A DNA stretch of 64,000 nt from Moraxella osloensis (GTDB taxonomy: Bacteria > Pseudomonadota > Gammaproteobacteria > Pseudomonadales > Moraxellaceae), in assembly GCF_009867135.1 (NCBI RefSeq), contig NZ_CP047226.1:1674001-1738000 (forward strand), given 5' to 3'. The translations under genes were made by a program, and so were the position numbers. The notes beneath the pieces are model-generated. The model worked only from the letters and a program-made list of their open reading frames with translations, did not search any database and was not told where the DNA came from. Numbering within the stretch: position 1 is the stretch's first letter; each line of letters starts with the position of its first letter. Positions 38,372-48,487 of the stretch are shown piece after piece.

Positions 38372-39319
38372 CTATCGACCAAAATTAATGGCAAGCTCGC
38401 GCATGGCTTGGGTGTTTTCTTTGTTAATCGGCTCGCCTGTGTCGTCATACACCGTGGCATTTAAGTCATTGGCAAGCAATCCTGCGATACTCATCATGCT
38501 ATCAAAGCCTTGAACAGGGCGTGGGTGTGGTAGCGATAAAAATAATACCAAGCCTTTCATGGTTTGCGTCGGTAGTCGATTGAGATCGAAAGGTGAAATA
38601 CCGTCATTGTCAATCATCATCAGACTAAACCACAATAAGCCTGTCCCGTCTTTGTTTTCGTAGCGATGGAACATATTCATCGCACCAAACTTCAAGCCAT
38701 ACTTGTCAATCAGCTCTAACAGATAATCGCCTTTAATGTCGACAAACTGCTGATTAGGAAAAATACTGATGTTGATATTTTGAATCGCGTTGTTGAGTGG
38801 GCTGTTTTGCTCTTCGTCAATTTGTGCTTGGATATGGGTGTCCAAAATTGGGCTATTATCAGTAAAGCTGTCATTTTTTAGCTGATTTTCATCGAAAGTA
38901 TGCACAACCGGGCTGATAGTCTCTGTGGCATTGGCAAGCATGCTAAAAGCGTCGTTTTCGTTTTCCACAAATGTATGGGTTTCTGCCAATAATTTGTCAT
39001 TGGCAGATTTAGTGACATTGGCATTGGCAAAACCGCCACTGGCTGGATAGTTGTCTAGGTGCAACTCGGTATCGTCCGCGCTTAGCTTTACTTCGCCTTT
39101 AGGATTGTCGGATGTAATTTCCGCTTTAAACAACTGGTTTTCTTGCGGCTCAGGGCGCTGATGGCGTGGAATAATAGGTAGACCATCTTTATCATGTTCA
39201 ATCGCGTCAGTCGCTAATACATCTTGGTTTTTTTGACGAATGGATTTTAGTAGCGTGTAAATACCCCAAACGATAGCAACAACCGCAAGAATGATAAGAA
39301 TAAGCTGAGTGATAGACAT
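38372..39319 (-). CDS. zipA: Cell division protein ZipA
   Basis: ZipA tethers FtsZ to the inner membrane at the division site. The 315-residue protein starts at ATG 39319 (an upstream TTG is open but unneeded). It has one N-terminal span (LILIILAVVAIVWGIYTLL), a long acidic polar linker of about 150 residues, and the C-terminal FtsZ-binding domain. That domain is marked by DKYGLKFGAMNMFHRYE, GLLWFSLMMIDNDGISPFDL and LPHPRPVQGFDSM. Its place between smc and ligA is standard and strengthens the call. Confidence 0.92.
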   Translation of the reverse strand: MSITQLILIILAVVAIVWGIYTLLKSIRQKNQDVLATDAIEHDKDGLPIIPRHQRPEPQENQLFKAEITSDNPKGEVKLSADDTELHLDNYPASGGFANANVTKSANDKLLAETHTFVENENDAFSMLANATETISPVVHTFDENQLKNDSFTDNSPILDTHIQAQIDEEQNSPLNNAIQNINISIFPNQQFVDIKGDYLLELIDKYGLKFGAMNMFHRYENKDGTGLLWFSLMMIDNDGISPFDLNRLPTQTMKGLVLFLSLPHPRPVQGFDSMMSIAGLLANDLNATVYDDTGEPINKENTQAMRELAINFGR

Positions 39320-39362
39320 AAACAACGACCTTTGGGAAAGACGATAACGACCCTGTTTGTAG

Positions 39363-39378
39363 TGTAAAAATTTTTACA
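39363..39378. promoter_or_regulatory. 16-bp perfect palindrome before zipA
   Basis: TGTAAAAATTTTTACA is a perfect palindrome 44 bp upstream of the zipA start and 100 bp after the smc stop. It could be an operator, or a weak hairpin. Confidence 0.4.
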
Positions 39379-39477
39379 TCGGTATTTTTGCCGTTATACT
39401 ATCATGACTTCATAAAATCAGCTAGAAAAAACCGTGACAAGGCTTGACTTTTTGCGTATTTGACAGGTGAAAATCGC

Positions 39478-42400
39478 TTATGCCAAATAAGCTTCCACCT
39501 CCGCCATATCCACACTGACCAGCTTAGACACCCCTGCCGTTGGCATGGTCACACCTTTGAGCTCATCGGCAATTTGCATGGCAAGTTTGTTATGACTGAT
39601 AAAAACAAACTGCACGTCTTTGGCAAGCTGCTCAATTAAGCGGGTAAAGCGCGCGACATTGGCGTCATCGAGCGGCGCATCGACTTCATCGAGCACACAA
39701 AATGGCGCGGGCTGCTGTTTAAAAATCGCAAAGATTAAACTTAACGCAGTCAAGGTTTTTTCCCCGCCCGATAACAGCGCCAGCCGGCTGTTCTTTTTGC
39801 CTTTCGGCTGTGCCATAAGCTCTAGCCCTGACTGCCAGCCTTTGCCGCTGCCATCTTTGTCATTGGTAGGGTCTGATAACACCAGCTGCGCTTGCCCGCC
39901 GCCGAACACTTGGGTAAATAGCTTGTTAAGTTCGATATTGACTTGGGTCAACATATCCATAAAAAGCTGTTTGGTTTGACTGTCAATCTGCTGGATAGCA
40001 AGTTGCAGTTTTTCAATGCTTGCGGTCAAATCCGAGATTTGCTCAGCAAGGGGCGCCAATCGGCTGTTCACTTCACTGAGCTCAGCCACCGCGGCATGAT
40101 TGACTGCCCCAAGATTAACCACCTGTGATGCTAACTCATCGAGTTGTCGTTGTAGTTGCTCGCGTTTGCTGCTACCCATACCCAGTAACTCAATATTGTC
40201 AGTTTTTGGCACGGCGATTTTGCGACTAGTCAATTGCTCACCAATTAATGCCACGTTTTGCTTGGCTAGTGCCCATGCGGTGTCGGTGGTGTGATATTGC
40301 TGTTGTAGTTGGCCCAACTGCTGCTGAGACTCTTGCACACCCAATTGCGCTTGATGTAACTCGGTTTCCATGGTTTTCAAGGTGATTGTCAATTGCGTAA
40401 CGCTGTCATTGGCGGTTTGCAGTTGCGTCGAGTCTATCGTGAGTTGTTGTTGTAGCTGTGGCAAGCGTGCCTGCTGCTCGCTAATTTTATGAGTAAGCGG
40501 CTGCTGCTCACTGGTGAATCTTGCTTGGTCTTGGCAAGCTTTGGCAAGTTGCTGCTCACTTGCGGTGATTTGCAATTGTCCGGTTGCCAGTGTTTGAGTG
40601 ATGCGATTTTGTTGTTGTTCTAGCTCGCGCTGCTGACTGGCAAACTGGGTTAAGCGTTCATCGAGTGACTGGCGCTCGCTGATTTGCTGATGTAATTGCG
40701 GTTGTAAATGCGAAAGCGTGTTGCTTAGCTCATAACTCCGCTGTTGCTCTTTTTGCAATTTTTCCGCAAGACCTAACCCCTCTTGTTGTAGACGCTCACT
40801 GTCACTGTCGAGGCGTTTTTTATCTTGCGTAAGTTTATCAAGTGCGGATTGATAGCGATACTGCTGTTGTAGTTTTTGTTGCTGGCATTGCTGTTGTTGC
40901 TGGGTTAGGCTTAGCAGTTGATTACGCGCAGTTCGGTCTTGGGCTTGCCATTCTTGCAAACTAACCTTCGCTTGTTGCAAGCGATCGGCTAGACGCTGCA
41001 GTTGCGGTTGTTGCTGCGCCAAGTGTTCATCGAGCTGCTCAATACGGCCTTCATTCATCAACTGCTGGCTAAAACTGATAACCTGCTGACCCTCATCTTG
41101 CAACAAATGGCTTAGGTTAATCAGCAGCTGCTGATTACAGAGTATCAGCTGTTGCGCTGAGGTATGCACCAGTAACCAATCGCCCATTGGTAAGTTATCG
41201 AGTAACCCTTTATGCTGCACATCTGCCCAGTCAAGTGGCGTCGCACTGATCCAAACCTGCTGAAAAATAGCCAGATTGGGCGCCGCAATCAAAGCAGACA
41301 GTGGCAAACAACCTTCTATTAGATGGCTGTTCGCTGTGTGATTTTTCGAGGTATTAGGTAAAGCTGATTGATTATCAATAAACACCGCATTGTCATGGAT
41401 GATTTGGGCAAAATCTTGGTCAGCCGCGATAGACCATTTGGCAAATACCGTAACCAGGGTATCAAAAATATTGGCATACCCCTTACCTGTTTCGGTCAAT
41501 TGCAGTTGACTGATAAGTTTTGGCAAACTGCTAATATTTTCTTGATTTGGTGACTGGCGGATAACTTGGTCAAGGGCAGACTGCTGCTGCGCTAGCAAAT
41601 TTTGTAGTGTCGCTTGCTCGGTTTGCCACGCTTGATACTGCTGCTCAGCTTGGCGATGCTGACGGGTTAAGCTGTCAACTTCATCGGCTTGGTCAGCGAT
41701 AGATTCTTGACGGGCGATGATATTGGCTTCAAGACGTTCAATCTCATCACTGAGTTTCGTCATTTGCGTATCTAGTTCATTGTCATCAAACGCTGCAAAT
41801 TGCTGGTCAAATGTGGCCTTAGCAGTCTGCCATGCCAATACGGCTTTGTCATGTTCGCTTTGGCGCTGTTGTTGGCGCTGTTGTTGACTGGCATGGTGTT
41901 TGAGGGCATTTTCACTGACGGCAAGATTTTTTTCTACGTCTTGCTTTTGCTTATTTAATGCCACTAAATTTTTTGCAATTTGCTCACGCTGCTGTTTGCA
42001 ATCATCTTGTTCATCACGCAATTGCTGCAACTGTGCGGTGAGCTGTTCAAGCTGGGCGGGTAAGCCTTCAATACGCGTCTGCGCTTGCTGTTTTTGTGCT
42101 TGCAACGCTTGTTGATACTCAGCAAAACGACCCAGTTCAACATTGAGGATATTAAGGCGTTGTTGGTCATTGGCAAGGGCTTGTTCAGCTTGTTTCAGTA
42201 GACTTTGCGTTTCATGCTGCTGCTGCCAATAATCCTTAGCAAGATTTTGCTGGGTTTGTAGAGTCTGCTGTTGCTCAGTCAGAGCCTGTTGGGCAAGTTG
42301 CTGCTGCTCGATTAATCCTTTAATCAATATTTGCTGGGCATCCACACGCTCACGCATCGCTTGAAAATCTGCCGCGAGTGTTTGCTGTTTTTGCCATGCC

Positions 42401-43131
42401 CGCCCATAGTCATCGATGAGTAGCTGCTCACTAATCGTCTGCTGCGCTTGTTGCCATTGCTGGGCTTGTTGTGCTGTTTTGGCTTGTTTTTCTAGGCGTT
42501 TTTGTTGGCTGGTCAGTTCGCTGACCATATCATGCAGCCGCGCTAAATTATCGCTTGCGGTATCGAGCTGTTTTTGGGTCTCATCACGCCGGCTTTGGTA
42601 GCGCGACACGCCCGACGCCTCTTCGATAAACTCTCGTAGCTGCAACGCATTGGCATCAATGATACGCCCTATCATACCCTGCTCAATCACTGCATACGAG
42701 CGCGCGCCAAGACCTGTGCCCAAAAAAATATCGACCACATCGCGGCGGCGTACTTTGGTGCCATTGATAAAGTAATCGGATTTGCCTTCTTTATTGATTT
42801 GCCGACGTACCGATAATTCTTGATACAGATTGAGCGCGTGGTGGATGCCGCTGCTACCATCTTCGTCGCGAGTATGTTCAAACACCAATTCTACGCTTGC
42901 CAAGCTTTTGGCGGACTTGTCTTGTGTGCCTGCAAAAATGACATCACTCATCGCGCCGCCGCGAAGCTGCTTAGCGGAGGATTCGCCCAGCACCCAGCGG
43001 ATGGCATCAATCACATTGGATTTGCCGCAGCCGTTGGGTCCGACAATCGCGGTGATGGTTTTGGGAAAATGAAACGTTGTAGGGTTGGCAAAGGATTTAA
43101 AGCCTGCCAGTTTGAGCTGTTTTAACCGCAT
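39478..43131 (-). CDS. smc: Chromosome segregation protein SMC
   Basis: SMC compacts and helps separate chromosomes with the ScpAB partners. The 1217-residue protein has the Walker A GPNGCGKSNVIDAIRWVLGE (about residues 31-50). A long coiled coil follows, extremely rich in Gln, and the hinge lies around residues 510-650. A second coil is followed by the signature LLSGGEKTLTALSLIFAIF and Walker B FCVLDEVDAPLDDANV. The length is normal for bacterial SMC. The presence of SMC rather than MukB fits Moraxellaceae. zipA follows after 158 bp. Confidence 0.95.
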   Translation of the reverse strand: MRLKQLKLAGFKSFANPTTFHFPKTITAIVGPNGCGKSNVIDAIRWVLGESSAKQLRGGAMSDVIFAGTQDKSAKSLASVELVFEHTRDEDGSSGIHHALNLYQELSVRRQINKEGKSDYFINGTKVRRRDVVDIFLGTGLGARSYAVIEQGMIGRIIDANALQLREFIEEASGVSRYQSRRDETQKQLDTASDNLARLHDMVSELTSQQKRLEKQAKTAQQAQQWQQAQQTISEQLLIDDYGRAWQKQQTLAADFQAMRERVDAQQILIKGLIEQQQLAQQALTEQQQTLQTQQNLAKDYWQQQHETQSLLKQAEQALANDQQRLNILNVELGRFAEYQQALQAQKQQAQTRIEGLPAQLEQLTAQLQQLRDEQDDCKQQREQIAKNLVALNKQKQDVEKNLAVSENALKHHASQQQRQQQRQSEHDKAVLAWQTAKATFDQQFAAFDDNELDTQMTKLSDEIERLEANIIARQESIADQADEVDSLTRQHRQAEQQYQAWQTEQATLQNLLAQQQSALDQVIRQSPNQENISSLPKLISQLQLTETGKGYANIFDTLVTVFAKWSIAADQDFAQIIHDNAVFIDNQSALPNTSKNHTANSHLIEGCLPLSALIAAPNLAIFQQVWISATPLDWADVQHKGLLDNLPMGDWLLVHTSAQQLILCNQQLLINLSHLLQDEGQQVISFSQQLMNEGRIEQLDEHLAQQQPQLQRLADRLQQAKVSLQEWQAQDRTARNQLLSLTQQQQQCQQQKLQQQYRYQSALDKLTQDKKRLDSDSERLQQEGLGLAEKLQKEQQRSYELSNTLSHLQPQLHQQISERQSLDERLTQFASQQRELEQQQNRITQTLATGQLQITASEQQLAKACQDQARFTSEQQPLTHKISEQQARLPQLQQQLTIDSTQLQTANDSVTQLTITLKTMETELHQAQLGVQESQQQLGQLQQQYHTTDTAWALAKQNVALIGEQLTSRKIAVPKTDNIELLGMGSSKREQLQRQLDELASQVVNLGAVNHAAVAELSEVNSRLAPLAEQISDLTASIEKLQLAIQQIDSQTKQLFMDMLTQVNIELNKLFTQVFGGGQAQLVLSDPTNDKDGSGKGWQSGLELMAQPKGKKNSRLALLSGGEKTLTALSLIFAIFKQQPAPFCVLDEVDAPLDDANVARFTRLIEQLAKDVQFVFISHNKLAMQIADELKGVTMPTAGVSKLVSVDMAEVEAYLA

Positions 43132-43267
43132 GTTGCTAGATTGTAGGTATCAAAAAAAGGCGCTTATTTTAACAAAATTTTAGCGATTATTCATTAAATC
43201 TATGCTGACTTGGTACACAAAAATCAGGCTAAACTTACTAAACCCTTAAGCTGATAAATCTACCATG

Positions 43268-43300
43268 GCATAAAAAAAGCATAAAAAAAGCATAAAAAAA
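43268..43300. repeat. 11-bp perfect triplication
   Basis: GCATAAAAAAA occurs three times in a row (43268, 43279, 43290), next to the terminator of the small lipoprotein gene. Confidence 0.85.
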
Positions 43301-43325
43301 ACCGCTAAGTGGATTAGCGGTTTTA
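43301..43325 (-). terminator. Terminator of the small lipoprotein gene
   Basis: CCGCTAA and TTAGCGG pair around GTGGA; on the minus strand a T8 tract follows, taken from the adjacent repeat. Confidence 0.85.
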
Positions 43326-43347
43326 TCAATTAGGCTATTGGTTAATA

Positions 43348-43527
43348 TTATTTTGCCGGTGACGCAGTAGCAGTCGCGGTATTCGCCGTTGCAGTTGCTG
43401 TATTGGCAGGTACAGAAGCTGTTGTGGTAGTCGTTGTCGTCGTGGTGGTTTCAGTCTTGGCTTCTTCTTTTTTACCACAACCCACAAGGGTAATGACTGT
43501 CACTAATGCGATTAATAATTTATTCAT
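43348..43527 (-). CDS. Small Thr/Ala-rich lipoprotein
   Basis: This is a 59-residue lipoprotein of unknown function. The signal MNKLLIALVTVITLVGC ends at Cys17. The mature part is GKKEEAKTE, then ten Thr in a row, then Ala/Thr/Asn repeats to the end. The ten Thr use four different codons, so the run is not a simple nucleotide slippage product. GGAGAAAACT before the ATG matches the leader of the glycine-zipper lipoprotein gene at 35991. It probably acts as a disordered envelope spacer. It has its own terminator. Confidence 0.75.
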   Translation of the reverse strand: MNKLLIALVTVITLVGCGKKEEAKTETTTTTTTTTTASVPANTATATANTATATASPAK

Positions 43528-44916
<1,389 letters not shown>

Positions 44917-44946
44917 AAAAAAGGGCAATTAAATTGCCCTTTTTTT
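44917..44946. terminator. Bidirectional terminator, hemF/gloA
   Basis: AAAAAAGGGCAATT and AATTGCCCTTTTTT form a strong hairpin between two convergent genes. Confidence 0.92.
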
Positions 44947-44955
44947 CATGGGCGA

Positions 44956-45450
44956 TTAACCCATTAAGTTTGGTTGTACGATTTCTATCCAGTAGCCATC
45001 TGGATCTAAGATGAAGGCGATATCTTTCATCGCACCTTCTTCAGGGCGTTTTTTGAAGATGACTTGGTGTTGCTCAAACCAAGCAACCGCTTCTTGCATA
45101 TTTGGCACGGCAAAACAAATATGCCCAAATCCTTGTGGTTCGCTGTTGCCACTGTGATAGTGAAACTCTGCATCAGACTCAGTGCCATAATTATGGGTCA
45201 ATTCTAGCACCCCTGGCTGACTAAAGGTAAATGCGGCTAAAGCGGCGGTATCGGTTGGCAAATTTGCCACCTGTTCATCGGTGAGCTTTGCCAAAAAATA
45301 CAAATCAAATTCCGCTTGTGGATAGCGTTTGGTTTGTAGTAGCGTCATGCCTAATACATCTTGATAAAAAGCCAAAGACACTTGCGGGTCTTTTACCCTA
45401 AGCATGGTGTGGTTAAAGATAAACCCATTGGTAGCGGACAAGTTTGACAT
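44956..45450 (-). CDS. gloA: Lactoylglutathione lyase (glyoxalase I)
   Basis: GloA turns the methylglyoxal-glutathione adduct into S-lactoylglutathione. The 164-residue protein has the VOC fold with the two repeats. FNHTMLRVKDPQVSLAFYQD holds the first metal His, ELTHNYGTE a metal Glu, GFGHICFAVPNMQEA the second His, and DPDGYWIEIVQP the last Glu. The YPQAEFDLYFL segment fits the longer eukaryote-like and gammaproteobacterial form, which often uses zinc. It converges with hemF through a shared terminator. Confidence 0.93.
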   Translation of the reverse strand: MSNLSATNGFIFNHTMLRVKDPQVSLAFYQDVLGMTLLQTKRYPQAEFDLYFLAKLTDEQVANLPTDTAALAAFTFSQPGVLELTHNYGTESDAEFHYHSGNSEPQGFGHICFAVPNMQEAVAWFEQHQVIFKKRPEEGAMKDIAFILDPDGYWIEIVQPNLMG

Positions 45451-45463
45451 AGTGATCCTTATT

Positions 45464-45491
45464 GTAATATGCCTCTAGTAATATGCCTCTA
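45464..45491. repeat. 14-bp perfect tandem duplication
   Basis: GTAATATGCCTCTA occurs at 45464-45477 and 45478-45491, just upstream of the gloA start. Confidence 0.9.
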
Positions 45492-45669
45492 AAAGAAAAA
45501 ACCTTAAAAGAAAAAGACGTTGACTAAACGTCATTAATAGCGAGAGTTTGCCAAAAATTCAATACTGTTTAATTTTAATTAACTTTTGGATAAAAATATA
45601 GCCCTTATTTCTCATAACATCATGGCTCATAACATTACGCTTAGGTAAGTTGCTCAATTCGCTATTTAC

Positions 45670-45705
45670 TATTCAATATTCGCTATTCAATATTCGCTAC
45701 TCAAT
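45670..45705. repeat. 14-bp tandem repeat over a stop codon
   Basis: TATTCAATATTCGC occurs at 45670-45683 and 45684-45697, and a partial third copy follows. The carbonic anhydrase stop (complement of 45697-45699) lies at the junction with the third copy, so the gene tail is repeated downstream. Confidence 0.85.
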
Positions 45706-46338
45706 AAAAGTCACTTTACCGGTGTCCAAATCATACACCGCCCCAACAATAATTAAGCTACCATTATTAACCGCATCTTCAAGAATACGAGAGCCGTGTT
45801 TGAGCTGGGTGACTGACATACGCACGTTGGCTTTAATGCCTCGATTAATCAACTCTTGCTCGTCAATGTCTTGTCCATTGGCGGTATAGATTTCATGCAA
45901 GTTGTAAACACTGGGACGAATCCGGTCAACAATCGAACGTAAATTGGGAGAAAACTGCTGATCAGGATTGATCAGTGTCTCCACACAAGCCGTCACCGCG
46001 CCGCAATGGGAATGACCCAACACCACGACTAACTTGGTACCGAATTTCTCAGTAGCAAACTCAACCGAGCCAATCTGAGAGGGCGCGACTACGTTGCCTG
46101 CTACACGAATGACGAATAAATCACCCAACCCTTGATCAAAGACAATCTCAGCCGGCACGCGCGCATCAGAACACCCCAAAATAATCGCAAACGGTTCATG
46201 CACATGGGTGAGCGCATTAGACGCAAGCAAGGTTGATTGGGGGTTTTGCACATTCTCTACGAATCGTGCGTTGCCTTGTTTGAGCATCTCGAGCGCTTGC
46301 TCGGCAGTTTCGGGACGCGGTAAGTGACTGTTTGGCAT
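45697..46338 (-). CDS. can: Beta-class carbonic anhydrase
   Basis: This zinc enzyme interconverts CO2 and bicarbonate. The 213-residue protein has the zinc and catalytic motifs of the beta class: CSDARVPAE (zinc Cys and the Asp-Arg pair), RVAGNVV, and GHSHCGAV (zinc His and Cys). The start at 46338 has GGAGAAAACC upstream; the open extension to GTG at 46356 is not needed. It is transcribed alone. The TAG stop is embedded in a 14-bp tandem repeat. Confidence 0.94.
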   Translation of the reverse strand: MPNSHLPRPETAEQALEMLKQGNARFVENVQNPQSTLLASNALTHVHEPFAIILGCSDARVPAEIVFDQGLGDLFVIRVAGNVVAPSQIGSVEFATEKFGTKLVVVLGHSHCGAVTACVETLINPDQQFSPNLRSIVDRIRPSVYNLHEIYTANGQDIDEQELINRGIKANVRMSVTQLKHGSRILEDAVNNGSLIIVGAVYDLDTGKVTFIE

Positions 46339-46458
46339 TTGGTTTTCTCCTTTCACCTAGGGACAATAACGAAATTTTTGATAATATAAAACGCGATATT
46401 TTTTATCATTTTAAACTTTTTACAACTCAAAATTTTTTTCAAGACGCTTGTATAGTTA

Positions 46459-48063
46459 CTATAATACCTCATCGCCTGCCACAGCAATATGCCCATCGGC
46501 GATTTGGTTCATAAATTGCGCATAATCTTGGGCATTGCGAGCGGCAGCTTGCTCGGCATAGGCTTGCATAACAGAGATGATTTCATTACCATTGCCCAGA
46601 TAGCCTATAAGCGTATCGGCATTGCCCGCTTTGGTATGCGCATGCGCCAAGGCATGGCCACAGCTTTCAATATATTCGTAAAAATGGGCAGCCGTCATGG
46701 TCTCAAGAGCCGCCGAATACTTCATGTCTCGCAGCTGCCTGACATAAAAATCCATCTCAAAGTTATCGAGCGATGCATAGCCCAAGAAAATATCACTCGA
46801 TGCCTGCATCAATTGTTGCCCCTCAACCACGCGCTTGCCTTGATGACTAAATTGTTTTGCCAGTAAGGGTGTCAAGATAGACGCTTTGGCTTGCTTCATT
46901 TGCAATATCAGCGGCTCATGGTCGGCATCTTGGAATAATGCCACCGCACACACGGTACCGACACTCCCCACCCCAACTACTTTGAGCGCCACATCGGTAA
47001 AATCATACCGGTCAAACAATACCTGTCTATCTGACTTTAGGGTATCTCGATAAGCGTCAAAAAAAGCGTGACTACCGGCAAAAAATGGCTGTCCTCGGCG
47101 TGGTGGTCGCTGCAATTCACCATCCGTTTTAAACGCGCGTAATCCTGTGACAGTATCACGCTCAGTCAATTTTGGCAGCATTTTTACCGCATCATTTTTT
47201 TTGGCTTTTTCAAAATCGGCATGACGGCGTTTACGAACACTCACGTCTTCGGTATTTGCCAATATTTTATGGGTGTCGATTTTTTCATACCACACTTGTA
47301 GCGGTGACAAGCTGCAATGCGCTTCTAATCCATCAAGGTAACTGGTCAGCAGTTTTTCGATGGCCTTATAGCCCACCGATTCTACATACTTAAAACTTTG
47401 GCTGGCAATTAAAATACTGGCGGCCAGTCGCTGCAAATCCCATTCAAATGGTGCAACGATGGTTTCATCAAAATCATTAATGCCAAATAATAAATTGCGC
47501 TCAGGACTGGCATAACCACCAAAATTACTGACATGACAATCGCCGCAAATCTGCTGGAATAAGCCAGAATGTTGCCCCTGCCATGCTTGGTCAAACAGCA
47601 TCAAAGCGGGCATCCCGCGAAAAAAAGTAAACGGCGATACACTCATGCGCTTGGCTCGTATGGGTAATAACCCTGCCAACCGACCTTGATTGGACCAATG
47701 ATAAAGACTGAGCGCATCGATGGCAGTCGGACGTTGGCTGATGGCAGCCAAGGTTTTTAATGGATACGCCTTACGCTGCTGTTTGCCGAGCGCAATACTA
47801 TCTGCTTGGGTTAGTAGCTTGCCTTGGTAGCGATGGCGCGTCAAATCCACACACTGAGCATGCTGTAAGGATTTGGGCAAAGCAATAGCGATGGGCAGCG
47901 CGGCTGTTGTGTCCGTTGTTGGTTTTTTGGTGGCTGTTTCTTTAGCGGCTGGTTTTTTTGCGGGTATTTTGTTAGCCGTGGTTTGAGAAGCCGTATTGTT
48001 TGCGCCTGTTTGAGTAGTCGTTGTTTCAGTCGTTGGTTTTTGAGGCTTTTTTTTGCTAGGCAT
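46459..48063 (-). CDS. DUF2252 domain protein
   Basis: This 534-residue protein fits DUF2252 from about residue 75 to the end: RMSVSPFTFFRGMPALMLFD, CGDCHVSNFGGYASPE, FGINDFDETIVAPFEWDLQR and, later, VVGVGSVGTVCAVALF. The DxHxxNFG and NDFDE blocks resemble the catalytic and metal loops of the aminoglycoside-phosphotransferase fold, so a phosphotransfer role is plausible, though no substrate is known. The first 60 residues are a disordered tail of Lys, Pro, Thr and Ala with several KKP blocks. It is divergent from the polyamine transport operon across a repeat-rich gap. Confidence 0.85.
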   Translation of the reverse strand: MPSKKKPQKPTTETTTTQTGANNTASQTTANKIPAKKPAAKETATKKPTTDTTAALPIAIALPKSLQHAQCVDLTRHRYQGKLLTQADSIALGKQQRKAYPLKTLAAISQRPTAIDALSLYHWSNQGRLAGLLPIRAKRMSVSPFTFFRGMPALMLFDQAWQGQHSGLFQQICGDCHVSNFGGYASPERNLLFGINDFDETIVAPFEWDLQRLAASILIASQSFKYVESVGYKAIEKLLTSYLDGLEAHCSLSPLQVWYEKIDTHKILANTEDVSVRKRRHADFEKAKKNDAVKMLPKLTERDTVTGLRAFKTDGELQRPPRRGQPFFAGSHAFFDAYRDTLKSDRQVLFDRYDFTDVALKVVGVGSVGTVCAVALFQDADHEPLILQMKQAKASILTPLLAKQFSHQGKRVVEGQQLMQASSDIFLGYASLDNFEMDFYVRQLRDMKYSAALETMTAAHFYEYIESCGHALAHAHTKAGNADTLIGYLGNGNEIISVMQAYAEQAAARNAQDYAQFMNQIADGHIAVAGDEVL

Positions 48064-48080
48064 GGCGTGTCTCTTAAATT

Positions 48081-48116
48081 TTCAATAGGTAAATATTCAA
48101 TAGCTAAATGTTCAAT
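48081..48116. repeat. 15-bp tandem repeat
   Basis: TTCAATAGGTAAATA, TTCAATAGCTAAATG and a partial TTCAAT lie end to end in the DUF2252 leader. Confidence 0.8.
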
Positions 48117-48233
48117 CGGTCACTGGCTAAATTATTATCACATAAAAGTCGTTCAAGCTTGCTATTTTAATGGCTTTGGTAAAAAGTTACGTTGCTTATT
48201 TGTGCCAAATCAACCCGTTATTCGCCACTAAAA

Positions 48234-48288
48234 TTAGTCACTAATTAGTCACTAATTAGCCACTAATTAGCCACTAATTAGCCATTAA
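48234..48288. repeat. 11-bp palindromic array, five units
   Basis: Units TTAGTCACTAA (x2), TTAGCCACTAA (x2) and TTAGCCATTAA lie end to end without spacers. Each of the first four is an interrupted palindrome, TTAG-nCA-CTAA. The period is close to one helix turn, so all units face the same side of the DNA. Confidence 0.9.
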
Positions 48289-48487
48289 AATTTTATGAAT
48301 AGCAGGTCAATTTTCAATAACATTTTTTAATTTTAGCCGTTATACTGAACGCAACTTTTAACTGTATTTTCACAGGTGAAACTATCGAAAAACTCTGTAT
48401 TTATGTTGTCATGCTGATTGCGCTTTGACACTAGCATAAATATGCCATTTTAGCCCGCTATTTTAGCCTTGCCGTGAGATTGTGCCT

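Larger units (their letters stand above)
48064..48487. other. Divergent promoter region with repeat arrays
   Basis: This gap of 424 bp separates the DUF2252 gene (-) and potA (+). No coding frame is credible. It holds two tandem arrays (48081-48116 and 48234-48288), described separately, and both promoters must lie here. Confidence 0.5.

Noticed and set aside
48234-48288. A CRISPR array.
   Set aside because: The 11-bp units have no spacers and no cas genes are near.
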